14,837 nucleotides of DNA, taken from positions 1 through 14,837 of the forward strand of contig JAFDTZ010000048.1 in assembly GCA_019594305.1 (NCBI GenBank). The letters are read 5' to 3'. The notes under the pieces are model-generated. The model worked only from the letters and a program-made list of their open reading frames with translations, had not been told where the DNA came from and did not search any database. Below are positions 1 through 5,982 of the stretch, piece by piece (position 1 is the stretch's first letter; each line of letters starts with the position of its first letter). Source of the DNA: Thermoplasmata archaeon (GTDB lineage: Archaea; Thermoplasmatota; Thermoplasmata; Halarchaeoplasmatales; Halarchaeoplasmataceae). The position numbers and the translations under genes were made by a program.

Positions 1-167
1 CGGCATCCTCATGGGCTCCAGTTACGTGGAATGATCGCCAACTGGGTTTGCTGACCGGTTTTCATCGGTGTGATGAATAACTGGAGCGGTGACCCGTAAC
101 GAACGCGGTGGGTAGCTCCCTCCGTGGAAGAAACCCGTTGATCGGGGTTCAAATCCCCGTGCCCCCA
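1..167 (+). tRNA. tRNA-Trp (CCA), intron-containing, 5' end outside window
   Basis: The window opens inside the D arm. The anticodon stem 5' strand is 11-15 (ATGGG), the anticodon loop starts CT at 16-17, and the anticodon CCA is 18-20. After an intron of about 111 nt the 3' exon resumes: anticodon stem 3' strand 134-138 (CCCGT), variable loop 139-142, T stem 143-147 and 155-159 (CGGGG/CCCCG) with loop TTCAAAT, acceptor strand 160-166 and discriminator A at 167. CCA is not encoded. TCCA at 17-20 can pair with TGGA at 125-128, a likely central helix of the bulge-helix-bulge splicing motif. Exact splice sites are uncertain by 1-2 nt. Identity rests on the CCA anticodon and on the guide RNA match described for the intron. 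The 3' end of this gene is the source of repeated copies further along. Confidence 0.85.
22..132 (+). ncRNA. tRNA-Trp intron acting as C/D box 2'-O-methylation guide RNA
   Basis: Box C' is perfect (GTGATGA, 70-76) and box D' is perfect (CTGA, 51-54). Box C (ATGATCG, 31-37) and box D (GTGA, 89-92) are degenerate. The guide before box D (TAACTGGAG, 78-86) is exactly complementary to 16-24, and its fifth base upstream of box D (G84) pairs with C18, tRNA position 34. The guide before D' (GGGTTT, 44-49) pairs with 131-136, and its fifth base upstream (G46) pairs with C134, tRNA position 39. In Haloferax volcanii the tRNA-Trp intron is known to guide methylation of positions 34 and 39, so both targets match by the N+5 rule. 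Boundaries are approximate. Confidence 0.85.
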
Positions 168-169
168 TT
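154..169 (+). repeat. tRNA-Trp 3'-end core, copy 1 (native)
   Basis: TCCCCGTGCCCCCATT is the 3' half of the T arm, the acceptor strand and two flanking bases of tRNA-Trp. The same 16 nt recur exactly at 295-310 and 4009-4024 and with one C lost near 14705. This is the native copy, and integrating elements commonly use such a segment as attachment site. Confidence 0.8.
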
Positions 170-170
170 T

Positions 171-294
171 CTCAAAATTTTAATTTTGAGGAAGTTGGAA
201 CTTTGTTCCGACATTTTTCTCCGAAAAATGTGTGCACTCTGTGGAAATCTTTGATTTCCACTGGCCCACAAAATTACTGCGCAATTTTGTTAGG
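171..294 (+). repeat. Hairpin array A, between two tRNA 3'-end cores
   Basis: Five stem-loops follow one another: 171-190 (8-9 bp, A/T-rich), 194-212 (GTTGGAAC-TTT-GTTCCGAC), 211-231 (9 bp perfect, loop TCC), 241-261 (9 bp perfect, loop TTT) and 268-290 (8 bp perfect, 7-nt loop). A/T-rich and GGAA-type stems alternate. The first hairpin, directly after the tRNA and ending near T-rich sequence, may also help end tRNA transcription. The array is flanked by the 16-nt core at 154-169 and 295-310. No protein is encoded. Confidence 0.8.
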
Positions 295-310
295 TCCCCG
301 TGCCCCCATT
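295..310 (+). repeat. tRNA-Trp 3'-end core, copy 2 (possible att site)
   Basis: Exact 16-nt copy of the tRNA 3' end, 141 bp after the native copy. The preceding 38 bp (257-294) are part of a 50-bp segment (257-306) that recurs at 14667-14716 with 46/50 identity. Confidence 0.8.
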
Positions 311-360
311 CACTACAAAATGGCAAACAACACTAAAATAACGTAAAACTGAAAGGGAAA

Positions 361-389
361 GATTTATGTATTGTGTACACAATTATTGT
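361..389 (+). promoter_or_regulatory. Promoter with overlapping palindromes upstream of ATPase gene
   Basis: An A/T-rich TATA-like stretch (TTTATGTA, 362-369) is followed by a perfect 14-bp palindrome (ATTGTGTACACAAT, 370-383) and an overlapping 11-bp palindrome (ACAATTATTGT, 379-389). The start codon at 413 has GAGG at 402-405 as a likely ribosome binding site. The palindromes lie where transcription would begin, so a dimeric repressor site is plausible, though its regulator is not identifiable here. Confidence 0.4.
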
Positions 390-412
390 ATAGACAATTA
401 AGAGGAATCAGC

Positions 413-1795
413 ATGAAATTCGTGGATCGAGAAGAGAAACTGGAAACTCTACGGAAGCTGTACCGATCGGATAGATTCGAATTCATCTCAGTGATCGGTA
501 GAAGAAGAGTGGGGAAAACCGAACTTATCAAGGAATTTATAAAGGATACAGACGGTATTTACCTATACATATCCTTGAGTGATGACAAGCAGTTAAGACT
601 TCACACTGCAGAAAGGTTGAACGATATATTGGGTTTGAGTCTTGTGGGTGAGCCTACGTGGAGGGACATAATCGATGCTCTTTTCGATAAAAGTGAAAAA
701 GAAAAACTGTTCGTTGCCATCGACGAATTTCAGAGGCTTTTGAACATCAATGAAGCAGTACCTTCACTTCTTCAAGAGGCTATAGACGAAAGGAAAAACT
801 CTTCAAAAATGCTGCTCTGTGTTGCAGGTTCCTCCATCGGAATGATGGAAAAAATATTCCAGTCGGATGCATCACTTTACGGCCGAAGAACCTGTAACAT
901 CAGGTTGAACCCCTTCGGATATGAGGATGTGAGGAAATGGTTTGTTCCCTGGGAAATAGACGAACAATCCATATTGAGAAGGTATGCGGTCTTCGGTGGA
1001 ACTCCTAAATACCTGGAGTTTGCAACGGAAGGTTCGCTCATGGAGAACATAGACGAACAGATACTTTCGCCTCATTCACTACTTTATGACGAACCCTGGG
1101 TGCTTCTTTCTACGGAACTGAAATCACCTGATAGGTATTTCGATATACTTAAGCTAATATCCATGGGTAAGGAAACTCCGAAAGAGATATCGGACCAATT
1201 GGACCTCGAAAGGACTTCTTTGGGCTATTATCTGAAAAAGCTCCAAAAGGACTTCGATATACTAGAGAGGATAGCACCCGTTACCGAAAAAGTCACTAAA
1301 AGTAAGAAAAAGAGATACCGGATAAAGGATAATTTTTTCAAATTCTGGTTTCATTTCGTTTATCCCAACAAAGATCAACTTGAGATGGGTGATAGAGAGG
1401 GTATAAAAGGCAAAATCGAAGAAGAATTTGACGGCTATATGGGTAAGACCTTTGAAGATGTGGTAAGACAGCTCATCAAAAAAAGAAATGGTGATAAGTT
1501 ACTCGATTGGAAATTGGGACGGTATGAAAAAATAGGATCTTGGTGGGATAGTCGGGGCAATGAAATCGATATCTGTGGTATCTCAAAAGGAGAAATACTT
1601 CTGGGAGAGGTCAAATGGACTTTGTCAGATTTCAGAGATGTAAAAGAACTGCTTGAAAAGATGAGAGATTCTAAATTGAACGATAACTCACGATTCATGA
1701 TAGTATCTAGAGAGTTAACATCCGACGCAAAAAAATATTTGCGTGAAGAAGGTGTCATCTATTTTGACATTCGGGACTTTTCAGATATATTTTGA
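413..1795 (+). CDS. Archaeal ATPase (PF01637-type) with DUF234 nuclease-like C-terminus
   Basis: The product has 460 residues. The N-terminal P-loop ATPase shows Walker A GRRRVGKT (29-36), Walker B with IDEF (about 103-106), the family GSS motif (139-141) and a YGRR motif shortly after. The C-terminal DUF234 region carries a PD-(D/E)xK-like signature: E384-I-D386, then E399-V-K401. Members of this family multiply in archaeal genomes; their biochemical role is poorly defined and some are thought to be linked to mobile elements. A TTG start at 371 is possible, but ATG 413 has a GAGG site 8 nt upstream and begins at the typical family N-terminus (MKFVDREEKL). The gene sits between the tRNA-derived repeat and a decayed relative on the other strand. 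It is full length and appears intact. Confidence 0.85.
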   Translation: MKFVDREEKLETLRKLYRSDRFEFISVIGRRRVGKTELIKEFIKDTDGIYLYISLSDDKQLRLHTAERLNDILGLSLVGEPTWRDIIDALFDKSEKEKLFVAIDEFQRLLNINEAVPSLLQEAIDERKNSSKMLLCVAGSSIGMMEKIFQSDASLYGRRTCNIRLNPFGYEDVRKWFVPWEIDEQSILRRYAVFGGTPKYLEFATEGSLMENIDEQILSPHSLLYDEPWVLLSTELKSPDRYFDILKLISMGKETPKEISDQLDLERTSLGYYLKKLQKDFDILERIAPVTEKVTKSKKKRYRIKDNFFKFWFHFVYPNKDQLEMGDREGIKGKIEEEFDGYMGKTFEDVVRQLIKKRNGDKLLDWKLGRYEKIGSWWDSRGNEIDICGISKGEILLGEVKWTLSDFRDVKELLEKMRDSKLNDNSRFMIVSRELTSDAKKYLREEGVIYFDIRDFSDIF

Positions 1796-2011
1796 AGACA
1801 TCACTATTCGCACAATAATGTTTTCAATGTATCGTCTCGCACTATAATTTAGGATATTCTTCCGATACGATTCACCGTCGCTGGGGTTCCTGTGCCCCAT
1901 TATGCCCTCCATGGACCCCACGACGGAGCCGTAGATTATCAAAAATATCTTGCTGTTTTTCAGATGACCATTCCCGTGATCCTGCAGTATGGACGTGAAG
2001 GAATCGTTTAA
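1782..2011 (-). pseudogene. Remnant of a second archaeal ATPase, antisense
   Basis: Reading the minus strand downward from 2011 gives an open stretch containing KNSKIFLIIYGSVVGSMEG. This matches the segment around the sensor motif of archaeal ATPases (normally ..LKNSK-hydrophobic-CGSS-MME..), and the neighbouring intact ATPase has the equivalent KNSSKMLLCVAGSSIGMME. No Walker motifs remain: a stop codon lies immediately upstream of 2011, and after about 50 residues the similarity is lost. The reading frame ends at a TGA at 1782-1784, inside the end of the neighbouring gene. No start codon or promoter supports expression. I read it as a gene fragment left by an older insertion; assignment is by motif only. 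Confidence 0.6.
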
Positions 2012-2266
2012 TCATAATTAACTTAATCACGGGTACGGGGAAATCAGAGTGACCGACTGTAACTCCGTCTTGTTAACCCATACCTGAGGATCTAAGCAGG
2101 TATTTCAGAGGTTCCGTTATACGAGATACGGAGGTCATCTATGAAAGATGATGACTTATACTGGTCAAGCATATGCAGGATAAAATATTAAAGTTGGCTG
2201 TAATCGGTTTGAAAACCGGGATAATTATTTAAAGTTGTATTACATATTGATACATAGTGATGTGAA
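2012..2266. other. Intergenic stretch with a possible 16-codon ORF
   Basis: No gene of normal size is visible. A 16-codon frame (2141-2191, plus strand) has a perfect Shine-Dalgarno GGAGGT at 2130-2135, but it is short and unrecognised. A small stem-loop (CGGTTT/AAACCG, about 2206-2219) precedes the toxin-antitoxin promoter. The stretch is probably decayed sequence continuing from the ATPase remnant. Confidence 0.35.
2222..2254 (+). promoter_or_regulatory. Toxin-antitoxin promoter and operator-like inverted repeat
   Basis: A TATA-like box (TTATTTAAAG, about 2225-2234) lies about 37 nt upstream of the antitoxin ATG at 2267. An inverted repeat TGTAT (2236-2240) / ATACA (2250-2254) overlaps the expected transcription start. 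Ribbon-helix-helix antitoxins usually repress their own promoters through such short inverted repeats, so autoregulation is a fair inference. Confidence 0.5.
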
Positions 2267-2503
2267 ATGGTCACAAAAAGTTTGAAAAATATCCAGGCAA
2301 GAGTTCCCGATGAGCTCTACGAAGAAATAGATAGGCGGATCGATTCGGGCATGTATACCAGTAAGAGCGAAATAATAAGAGAGGCTCTTCGAAAATTATT
2401 TGCAGAACAAAGCAGAAGTTTCTTACGCGATCTCGTGAAAGAGATGGAGTTGTCGGAAGAAGAGATGATAGAGGAATGGATCAAAGTGAGAAAGGGAGCA
2501 TAG
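2267..2503 (+). CDS. Ribbon-helix-helix (CopG/ParD-type) antitoxin
   Basis: The 78-residue product begins with a ribbon strand (KNIQARVPDELYEEID) followed by two helices around the turn YTSKSEIIREALRKL, the usual RHH DNA-binding fold that dimerises through the ribbon. The C-terminal 30 residues are charged and rich in Glu and Arg, the part that normally wraps the toxin. It is followed after one base by a PIN-domain gene, the standard antitoxin-toxin order, so the two are co-transcribed. It presumably neutralises that toxin and represses the shared promoter. Length and motifs are complete. Confidence 0.88.
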   Translation: MVTKSLKNIQARVPDELYEEIDRRIDSGMYTSKSEIIREALRKLFAEQSRSFLRDLVKEMELSEEEMIEEWIKVRKGA

Positions 2504-2504
2504 G

Positions 2505-2939
2505 ATGAATCACGTATTCTTGGATACCAACGTGATCATCTCCGGTATCTTTTTTTCCGGATTGGAAGCCGAGATATTGCATTCGACTGAAATAAGACCG
2601 ATCACGGCGGATATCTGTAAGGAAGAAACACTCGATGTGTCCAAGCGAAAATTTGTCGGTCTAAGTTCAAGATCACAAGAGAAAGTACTTTACGAGGTTG
2701 CAAAGGCATTATTGGATATTGATATAGTCGCTGAGAAGGATTATGGCCATAGGATGGCCGAAGCAGAAAAGTATGTTCATGGAGAAAACGATAAGAAAGT
2801 ATTGGCAGCCGTGCTTCATATTCAACCGGATTACTTCATAACGGGAGATAAGGATTTTCACAATGAAGAGATCAAAAAAAGAGTTAGAACAGTTAAAAGC
2901 AGGGAGTTCATGGAAATAATAGGACTCGGAAATCTGTAA
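2505..2939 (+). CDS. PIN-domain ribonuclease toxin (VapC-like, COG1569-type)
   Basis: The 144-residue protein starts with the PIN signature FLDTNVIISG (Asp7). Further acidic residues fit the catalytic set: Glu40/Glu41, Asp96 in ENDKKVLAA, and Asp115/Asp117 in ITGDKDF. PIN toxins cleave RNA with a metal-dependent site made of these acids, so it is probably an RNase held inactive by the RHH protein encoded one base upstream. The shape of the C-terminus (TGDKDF, then a KSREFMEII motif) resembles the 'putative toxin component, PIN family' group more than classical VapC. All active-site residues are present, so the pair looks functional. The RNA target cannot be told from sequence. Confidence 0.88.
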   Translation: MNHVFLDTNVIISGIFFSGLEAEILHSTEIRPITADICKEETLDVSKRKFVGLSSRSQEKVLYEVAKALLDIDIVAEKDYGHRMAEAEKYVHGENDKKVLAAVLHIQPDYFITGDKDFHNEEIKKRVRTVKSREFMEIIGLGNL

Positions 2940-3065
2940 AATTTATTTCGATCATACTCGTCCTCTATAGTCGATGGTTACTGGCTGTCCCCCCAGCCTG
3001 CTCGAGGGAGAATTATCAACCGAACGGTTTTAATATATCTAAGCATATTATTGATGATCGATAAG
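2940..3065 (+). promoter_or_regulatory. Intergenic region with promoter of the broken DUF433 gene
   Basis: A TATA-like TTTAATATAT (about 3028-3037) lies about 30 nt upstream of ATG 3066. Just upstream is an inverted repeat AACCG-AA-CGGTT (3018-3029). A stem GGCTG/CAGCC (2983-2998) follows the PIN gene but has no U-rich tail, so I do not call it a terminator. Confidence 0.35.
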
Positions 3066-3413
3066 ATGTCCGTAAAGATAGTAAAAACCAAAGGTGTAGT
3101 TGGAGGTGTCTAACAGGAAAGTGAAATCGTTCCTGTGATATCTGGAATACAATTCCAGAAATATCTACGGGAATCGTCAAATTCCCTAGAACGCAGAAAT
3201 CTCTGATTCCTGCTTACACTGCGAATAGATGGTACAAGGGTCCATGTAGCCGACGTGGCTCAGTATTATACATAGTTGAATTGAAGTATCGAAAAGATAT
3301 CAACCGAATTGGATCTGACACCGGATCAAGTCCTGGAGGCACTCAAATACTATTACGGTCATCCTAAAGGGATACGGGAGATGATCAGGTCTAGAAAAGC
3401 GGAGACCGCTTGA
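3066..3413 (+). pseudogene. DUF433-family antitoxin, interrupted by hairpin array and nonsense codons
   Basis: The first 15 codons (MSVKIVKTKGVVGGV) match the start of DUF433 proteins, which continue with a P-R-I-x-G-T-R motif. Here a TAA (3111) and about 108 nt of tandem hairpins intervene, and the same frame then resumes at 3222 with RIDGTRVHVADVAQYYT. Two more in-frame stops follow (TAG, then TGA two codons later) before SIEKISTE and DLTPDQVLEALKYYYGHP, a recognisable DUF433 C-terminal half. The frame ends at TGA 3411-3413, which overlaps the next start codon (TGATG). DUF433 proteins are commonly antitoxins for DUF5615 PIN-like toxins, and that partner follows directly. The gene is dead: one insertion plus two nonsense codons. 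Confidence 0.8.
3111..3218 (+). repeat. Hairpin array B, inserted in the DUF433 gene
   Basis: Four stem-loops: 3113-3136 (7 bp), 3141-3159 (8 bp, loop ACA), 3169-3186 (6 bp, loop CGTCAA) and 3193-3213 (9 bp with one mismatch, loop TCT). Their centres lie at about 3124, 3150, 3178 and 3203, an even spacing of 25-28 nt. All stems are of the GGAA/TTCC type. The DUF433 reading frame continues in phase on either side, so this stretch looks like an insertion. Exact ends and any target duplication cannot be fixed. Confidence 0.75.
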
Positions 3414-3751
3414 TGACCGAGATATCTCTTTTACTGGATGAGACACGCCCCTTTCTCTCACAACCCAATTGAAGCTACGAGGAATAGATGGCAGTGCCCG
3501 TTAACGAACTTTCATTGAGAGGGAAGGACGATGAGACCATCTTCAAACGTTGTATCAAGGATCGCAGTGCCGTAGTAACATTCGACAGAGATTTTATCTC
3601 TTATCTTGATGAGCTATACGATCACTTCGGTATCATCCTATTTACAAAGATGCTTCTAATCGGCGAGATGTTGGGGGAACTCCAAAAGGTAATAGACACT
3701 TTCAAAGAGGAAGAAATAAGAAACACCGTTATTTACCTACCTTGGAAATAA
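3413..3751 (+). pseudogene. DUF5615 PIN-like toxin, two in-frame nonsense codons
   Basis: From ATG 3413, overlapping the DUF433 stop, the frame reads MTEISLLLDET, the LLLDE start typical of DUF5615 proteins. It then meets TGA and, five codons later, TAG. The same frame continues with VNELSLRGKDDETIFKRC and VVTFDRDF, the conserved second half with the acidic residues of the active site, and runs to TAA at 3749-3751. The distance between the two halves is normal for the family, so the break is due to point changes rather than a deletion. An 87-codon frame from ATG 3488 could be translated but would lack the first catalytic Asp. Together with the DUF433 gene it is a decayed toxin-antitoxin pair. 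Confidence 0.75.
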
Positions 3752-3930
3752 ATTACCCCTTACCACCAAATCTCGTCCCATATCTGCGAGATGAGCGCAT
3801 GAGGTGCAAAGTTTCTAGATTTATAAACTACGAGTTCATGAATGGGTTTCTAACTCAAGATTTTTCCGAAATTCACAGGTATTATTTACCATTAAATAGG
3901 CGTGTAAACTGTTAACAATCATAGATTCTC
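3752..3930. other. Intergenic, nothing recognised
   Basis: This A/T-rich stretch after the DUF5615 remnant shows no gene, RNA or clear repeat. It leads into hairpin array C. Confidence 0.4.
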
Positions 3931-4250
3931 AACGCTCATAAAACAGAGTTTTACTCGCTATTCGGAATGTGCCGCATTCCAAACCCTCATAAAGCACAGC
4001 TTTATTCGTCCCCGTGCCCCCATTTAAAATAATCTCTGATTCTTATGAGGTTGGAGCTCTGCTCCGACACTTATCAAAATCCACGATTTTTATGGGGTTG
4101 GAAGCGGAACGATACGAAGGAATCAAAGATTCCACCTTTTCGACAAAACTCGCTTTTGTGGTGAGTTGGAAACGTAGTTTCCGACGGCCATTTCGGCAAG
4201 TGTGCCTCGTAAACGAAGTGAGTTCCAGCGCCCCTATTTATGAATATGCT
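3931..4250 (+). repeat. Hairpin array C around a tRNA 3'-end core
   Basis: Stem-loops before the core: 3939-3953 (TAAAAC-AGA-GTTTTA), 3964-3980 (GGAATGT/GCATTCC) and 3989-4005 (ATAAAGC-ACA-GCTTTAT). After the core (4009-4024): about 4028-4046 (A/T-rich, loop TCT), 4050-4068 (GTTGGAGC-TCT-GCTCCGAC), about 4076-4092 (AAAATC-CAC-GATTTT), 4119-4133 (GGAATC-AAA-GATTCC), 4143-4159 (ACAAAA/TTTTGT) and 4165-4185 (9 bp with one G-T pair, loop GTA). A/T-rich and GGAA-type stems alternate, with centres about 23-26 nt apart. The order core, A/T stem, GTTGGA stem is the same as after the tRNA itself. The 86-codon open frame here only reflects the repeats. From 4186 the pattern fades. Confidence 0.8.
4009..4024 (+). 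repeat. tRNA-Trp 3'-end core, copy 3
   Basis: Exact 16-nt copy TCCCCGTGCCCCCATT, with no other tRNA sequence beside it. It sits between A/T-rich hairpins, as does copy 2 on its left side. Confidence 0.8.
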
Positions 4251-4399
4251 ACCTTGTTCACACACTTATTTTGATAAGTAAAGATATTCTATCGAACTCC
4301 GACCGGTTATAAGATCCTTAGACAAGGGAATAATCCAAGCCATACATATAGTGATAGCGATGGACAAAATGTCCTGCCGAAACTAAGGCTTACACTTAT

Positions 4400-5845
4400 C
4401 TATCTCTTCTTCTTGAAATATACCAGTATTATCACTATCGCTATGGCTGCAGCTGCGATCAGCGAAATATACCATCTATAAACGTCCGAACTATGCTCCT
4501 CCACTTCCAATATGCTTTCCCAGCTCAGGAAAGGATAGGTTTCGTTGCTGACGATATTCCAGGTGTAATCGGTGTTGCGGTAGTTATGGTCGGATACGGA
4601 GACTATATCCCAGCCGGCTATTAGAAATGTGTAAATTTCACTCATCTCGGCCGTTGTCAACCCGGTTCCTCCTGCACAGTTTTTTTGTTCACTGGTCTCC
4701 ACGTCCCAGAATGAGTTGGTAATGGAACCACGATATCTTCTTCCGAGTAGTCCACCCACATATGATTCTCCTATTACAATTCCAGTTGCATATGTATCGA
4801 TTATCCTGCCGTCATAGTTTTCACCCATGAGCCCTCCGACCCTTGTTCTTCCAACTACATTTCCCGTGGCATACGAATTTAACACCATCCCGTAAACGTT
4901 GGACTGTTCGTGATAAAATTGTCGTCCGATTAGCCCACCAATGGAAGAGTTTCCGCTCACATTTACCTTAGCATAGGAATCGCTCACAGAACCCAAGTTC
5001 TCCCCAACCAACCCCCCGAGATCGAAACTCCCTGGTACTGTTACGTTTATTATTACGGATTGTGTAGGTTCGTTAACATTACCTGTCCTTAATATCCCCT
5101 GCTCTGGAAGCCCCATCACATCTCCTACCGAGTAAGATTTTGAGATCGAACCTTCCCTATTGTGCCCTACGAGTCCTCCGACCACCGATTTTCCAGTTAC
5201 AAAACTCTCGGAATATGACTCATATATTGTGCCCCGCTCGTTCCATCCCACCAACCCGCCGACCCCACCGTATCCTTTAACATTACCAATAAAGAAAGAG
5301 TTACTTATTACACCACCTTCGTTCCATCCTACCAGCCCCCCTACCCTCAGATCCGAATCTATATTGCCAGTCACATATGAAGATGACAATCTCCCGTTTC
5401 TATTGAATCCAACAAGACCTCCCGAGTACCTACCCGTACCTCTTATGCTAATATTAACAAGGCCAATTCGGTCAACTGATCCAAAGAACCCGATATAACC
5501 GAACAAGCCCAAATAATTGATGTCGGGACGGTCTATGAATAGCCTTGAGATAGTGTATCCCCTGCCGTCAAGGCATCCTGTGAAAGGGTGGTTATTGTCC
5601 CCTATGGGCATAAAACCTGCTCCGTCGTTCCAATGGATGGTCTCGGATGCGTCTATATCATTGGCAAGGGCGTAGTGTGCATCAATGTTTCCACTAATAG
5701 CTTGAAGGTCATGAACATCGTATATCATGATCGGGTCGTCCGCGGTTCCTTCACCCCCGTTGGAAGTACATCTTCCGGTATCTACTAAAGTGAAACTAGC
5801 TGCGATCAGCATACCCACCATAATTACGGCCAACCTTTGTTTCAT
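4400..5845 (-). CDS. GLUG-repeat cell-surface protein, C-terminal membrane anchor
   Basis: The 481-residue protein begins at an ATG with a signal peptide (charged MKQR, then a hydrophobic stretch to about residue 20). A conserved entry region follows (IYDVHDLQAI, HYALANDIDAS, FTGCLDGRGYTI), then about eight GLUG motifs of the form VGGLVG-x-N...SY..G, roughly residues 140-395. Near the end are a WDVETSEQ segment, a second WNI..YPFLSW segment and a transmembrane helix (about 455-476) capped by FKKKR. Such repeats are predicted to form beta-helical stalks exposed on the cell surface, in adhesion or matrix roles. This anchor type is shared with the next upstream GLUG gene. Intact; substrate or partner unknown. 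Confidence 0.85.
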   Translation of the reverse strand: MKQRLAVIMVGMLIAASFTLVDTGRCTSNGGEGTADDPIMIYDVHDLQAISGNIDAHYALANDIDASETIHWNDGAGFMPIGDNNHPFTGCLDGRGYTISRLFIDRPDINYLGLFGYIGFFGSVDRIGLVNISIRGTGRYSGGLVGFNRNGRLSSSYVTGNIDSDLRVGGLVGWNEGGVISNSFFIGNVKGYGGVGGLVGWNERGTIYESYSESFVTGKSVVGGLVGHNREGSISKSYSVGDVMGLPEQGILRTGNVNEPTQSVIINVTVPGSFDLGGLVGENLGSVSDSYAKVNVSGNSSIGGLIGRQFYHEQSNVYGMVLNSYATGNVVGRTRVGGLMGENYDGRIIDTYATGIVIGESYVGGLLGRRYRGSITNSFWDVETSEQKNCAGGTGLTTAEMSEIYTFLIAGWDIVSVSDHNYRNTDYTWNIVSNETYPFLSWESILEVEEHSSDVYRWYISLIAAAAIAIVIILVYFKKKR

Positions 5846-5982
5846 TTTATATTATCCTTGGATGCAATCTTCCTTTTACCTTCCTATAACTCTAATATTA
5901 TTAGTGACGTAGAGGTACTTATTTTTTGTGTTGAATACACGTAATCCATACTATCTCAAGCAGACAGATATTTTTCGATGTT
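5846..5982. other. Intergenic between two GLUG genes
   Basis: Upstream DNA of the 481-residue GLUG gene, which is read on the minus strand. It is A/T-rich and probably holds that gene's promoter; no box is decisive. Confidence 0.3.

Noticed and set aside
264..310. Integron attC site (GTTAGGT at 289-295 and GTTGGGT at 14699-14705 fit GTTRRRY)
   Set aside because: The matching RYYYAAC arm is not intact at either place, no integron integrase is visible, and the 3' part is better explained by tRNA sequence.
1878..1903. Sequence resembling the tRNA T arm and core (GGGGTTCCTGTGCCCCATT)
   Set aside because: On the minus strand it encodes the conserved MEGIMGHRNP part of the ATPase remnant, so the likeness to the tRNA end is probably chance.
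2141..2191. 16-codon ORF with a perfect GGAGGT ribosome site
   Set aside because: Too short and unrecognised to call a gene; noted in the intergenic entry only.
2976..3002. GGCTG/CAGCC stem after the PIN gene as a terminator
   Set aside because: It lacks a T-rich tail, and archaeal termination depends mainly on T-runs.
3111..4250. CRISPR array
   Set aside because: Spacing is regular, but no repeat is constant in sequence; every hairpin arm differs and there is no spacer-like sequence or cas gene.
4014..4274. An 86-codon open frame on the plus strand (and a 63-codon one opposite)
   Set aside because: It lies wholly inside hairpin array C, has no ribosome site or TATA box, and its composition follows the hairpins.
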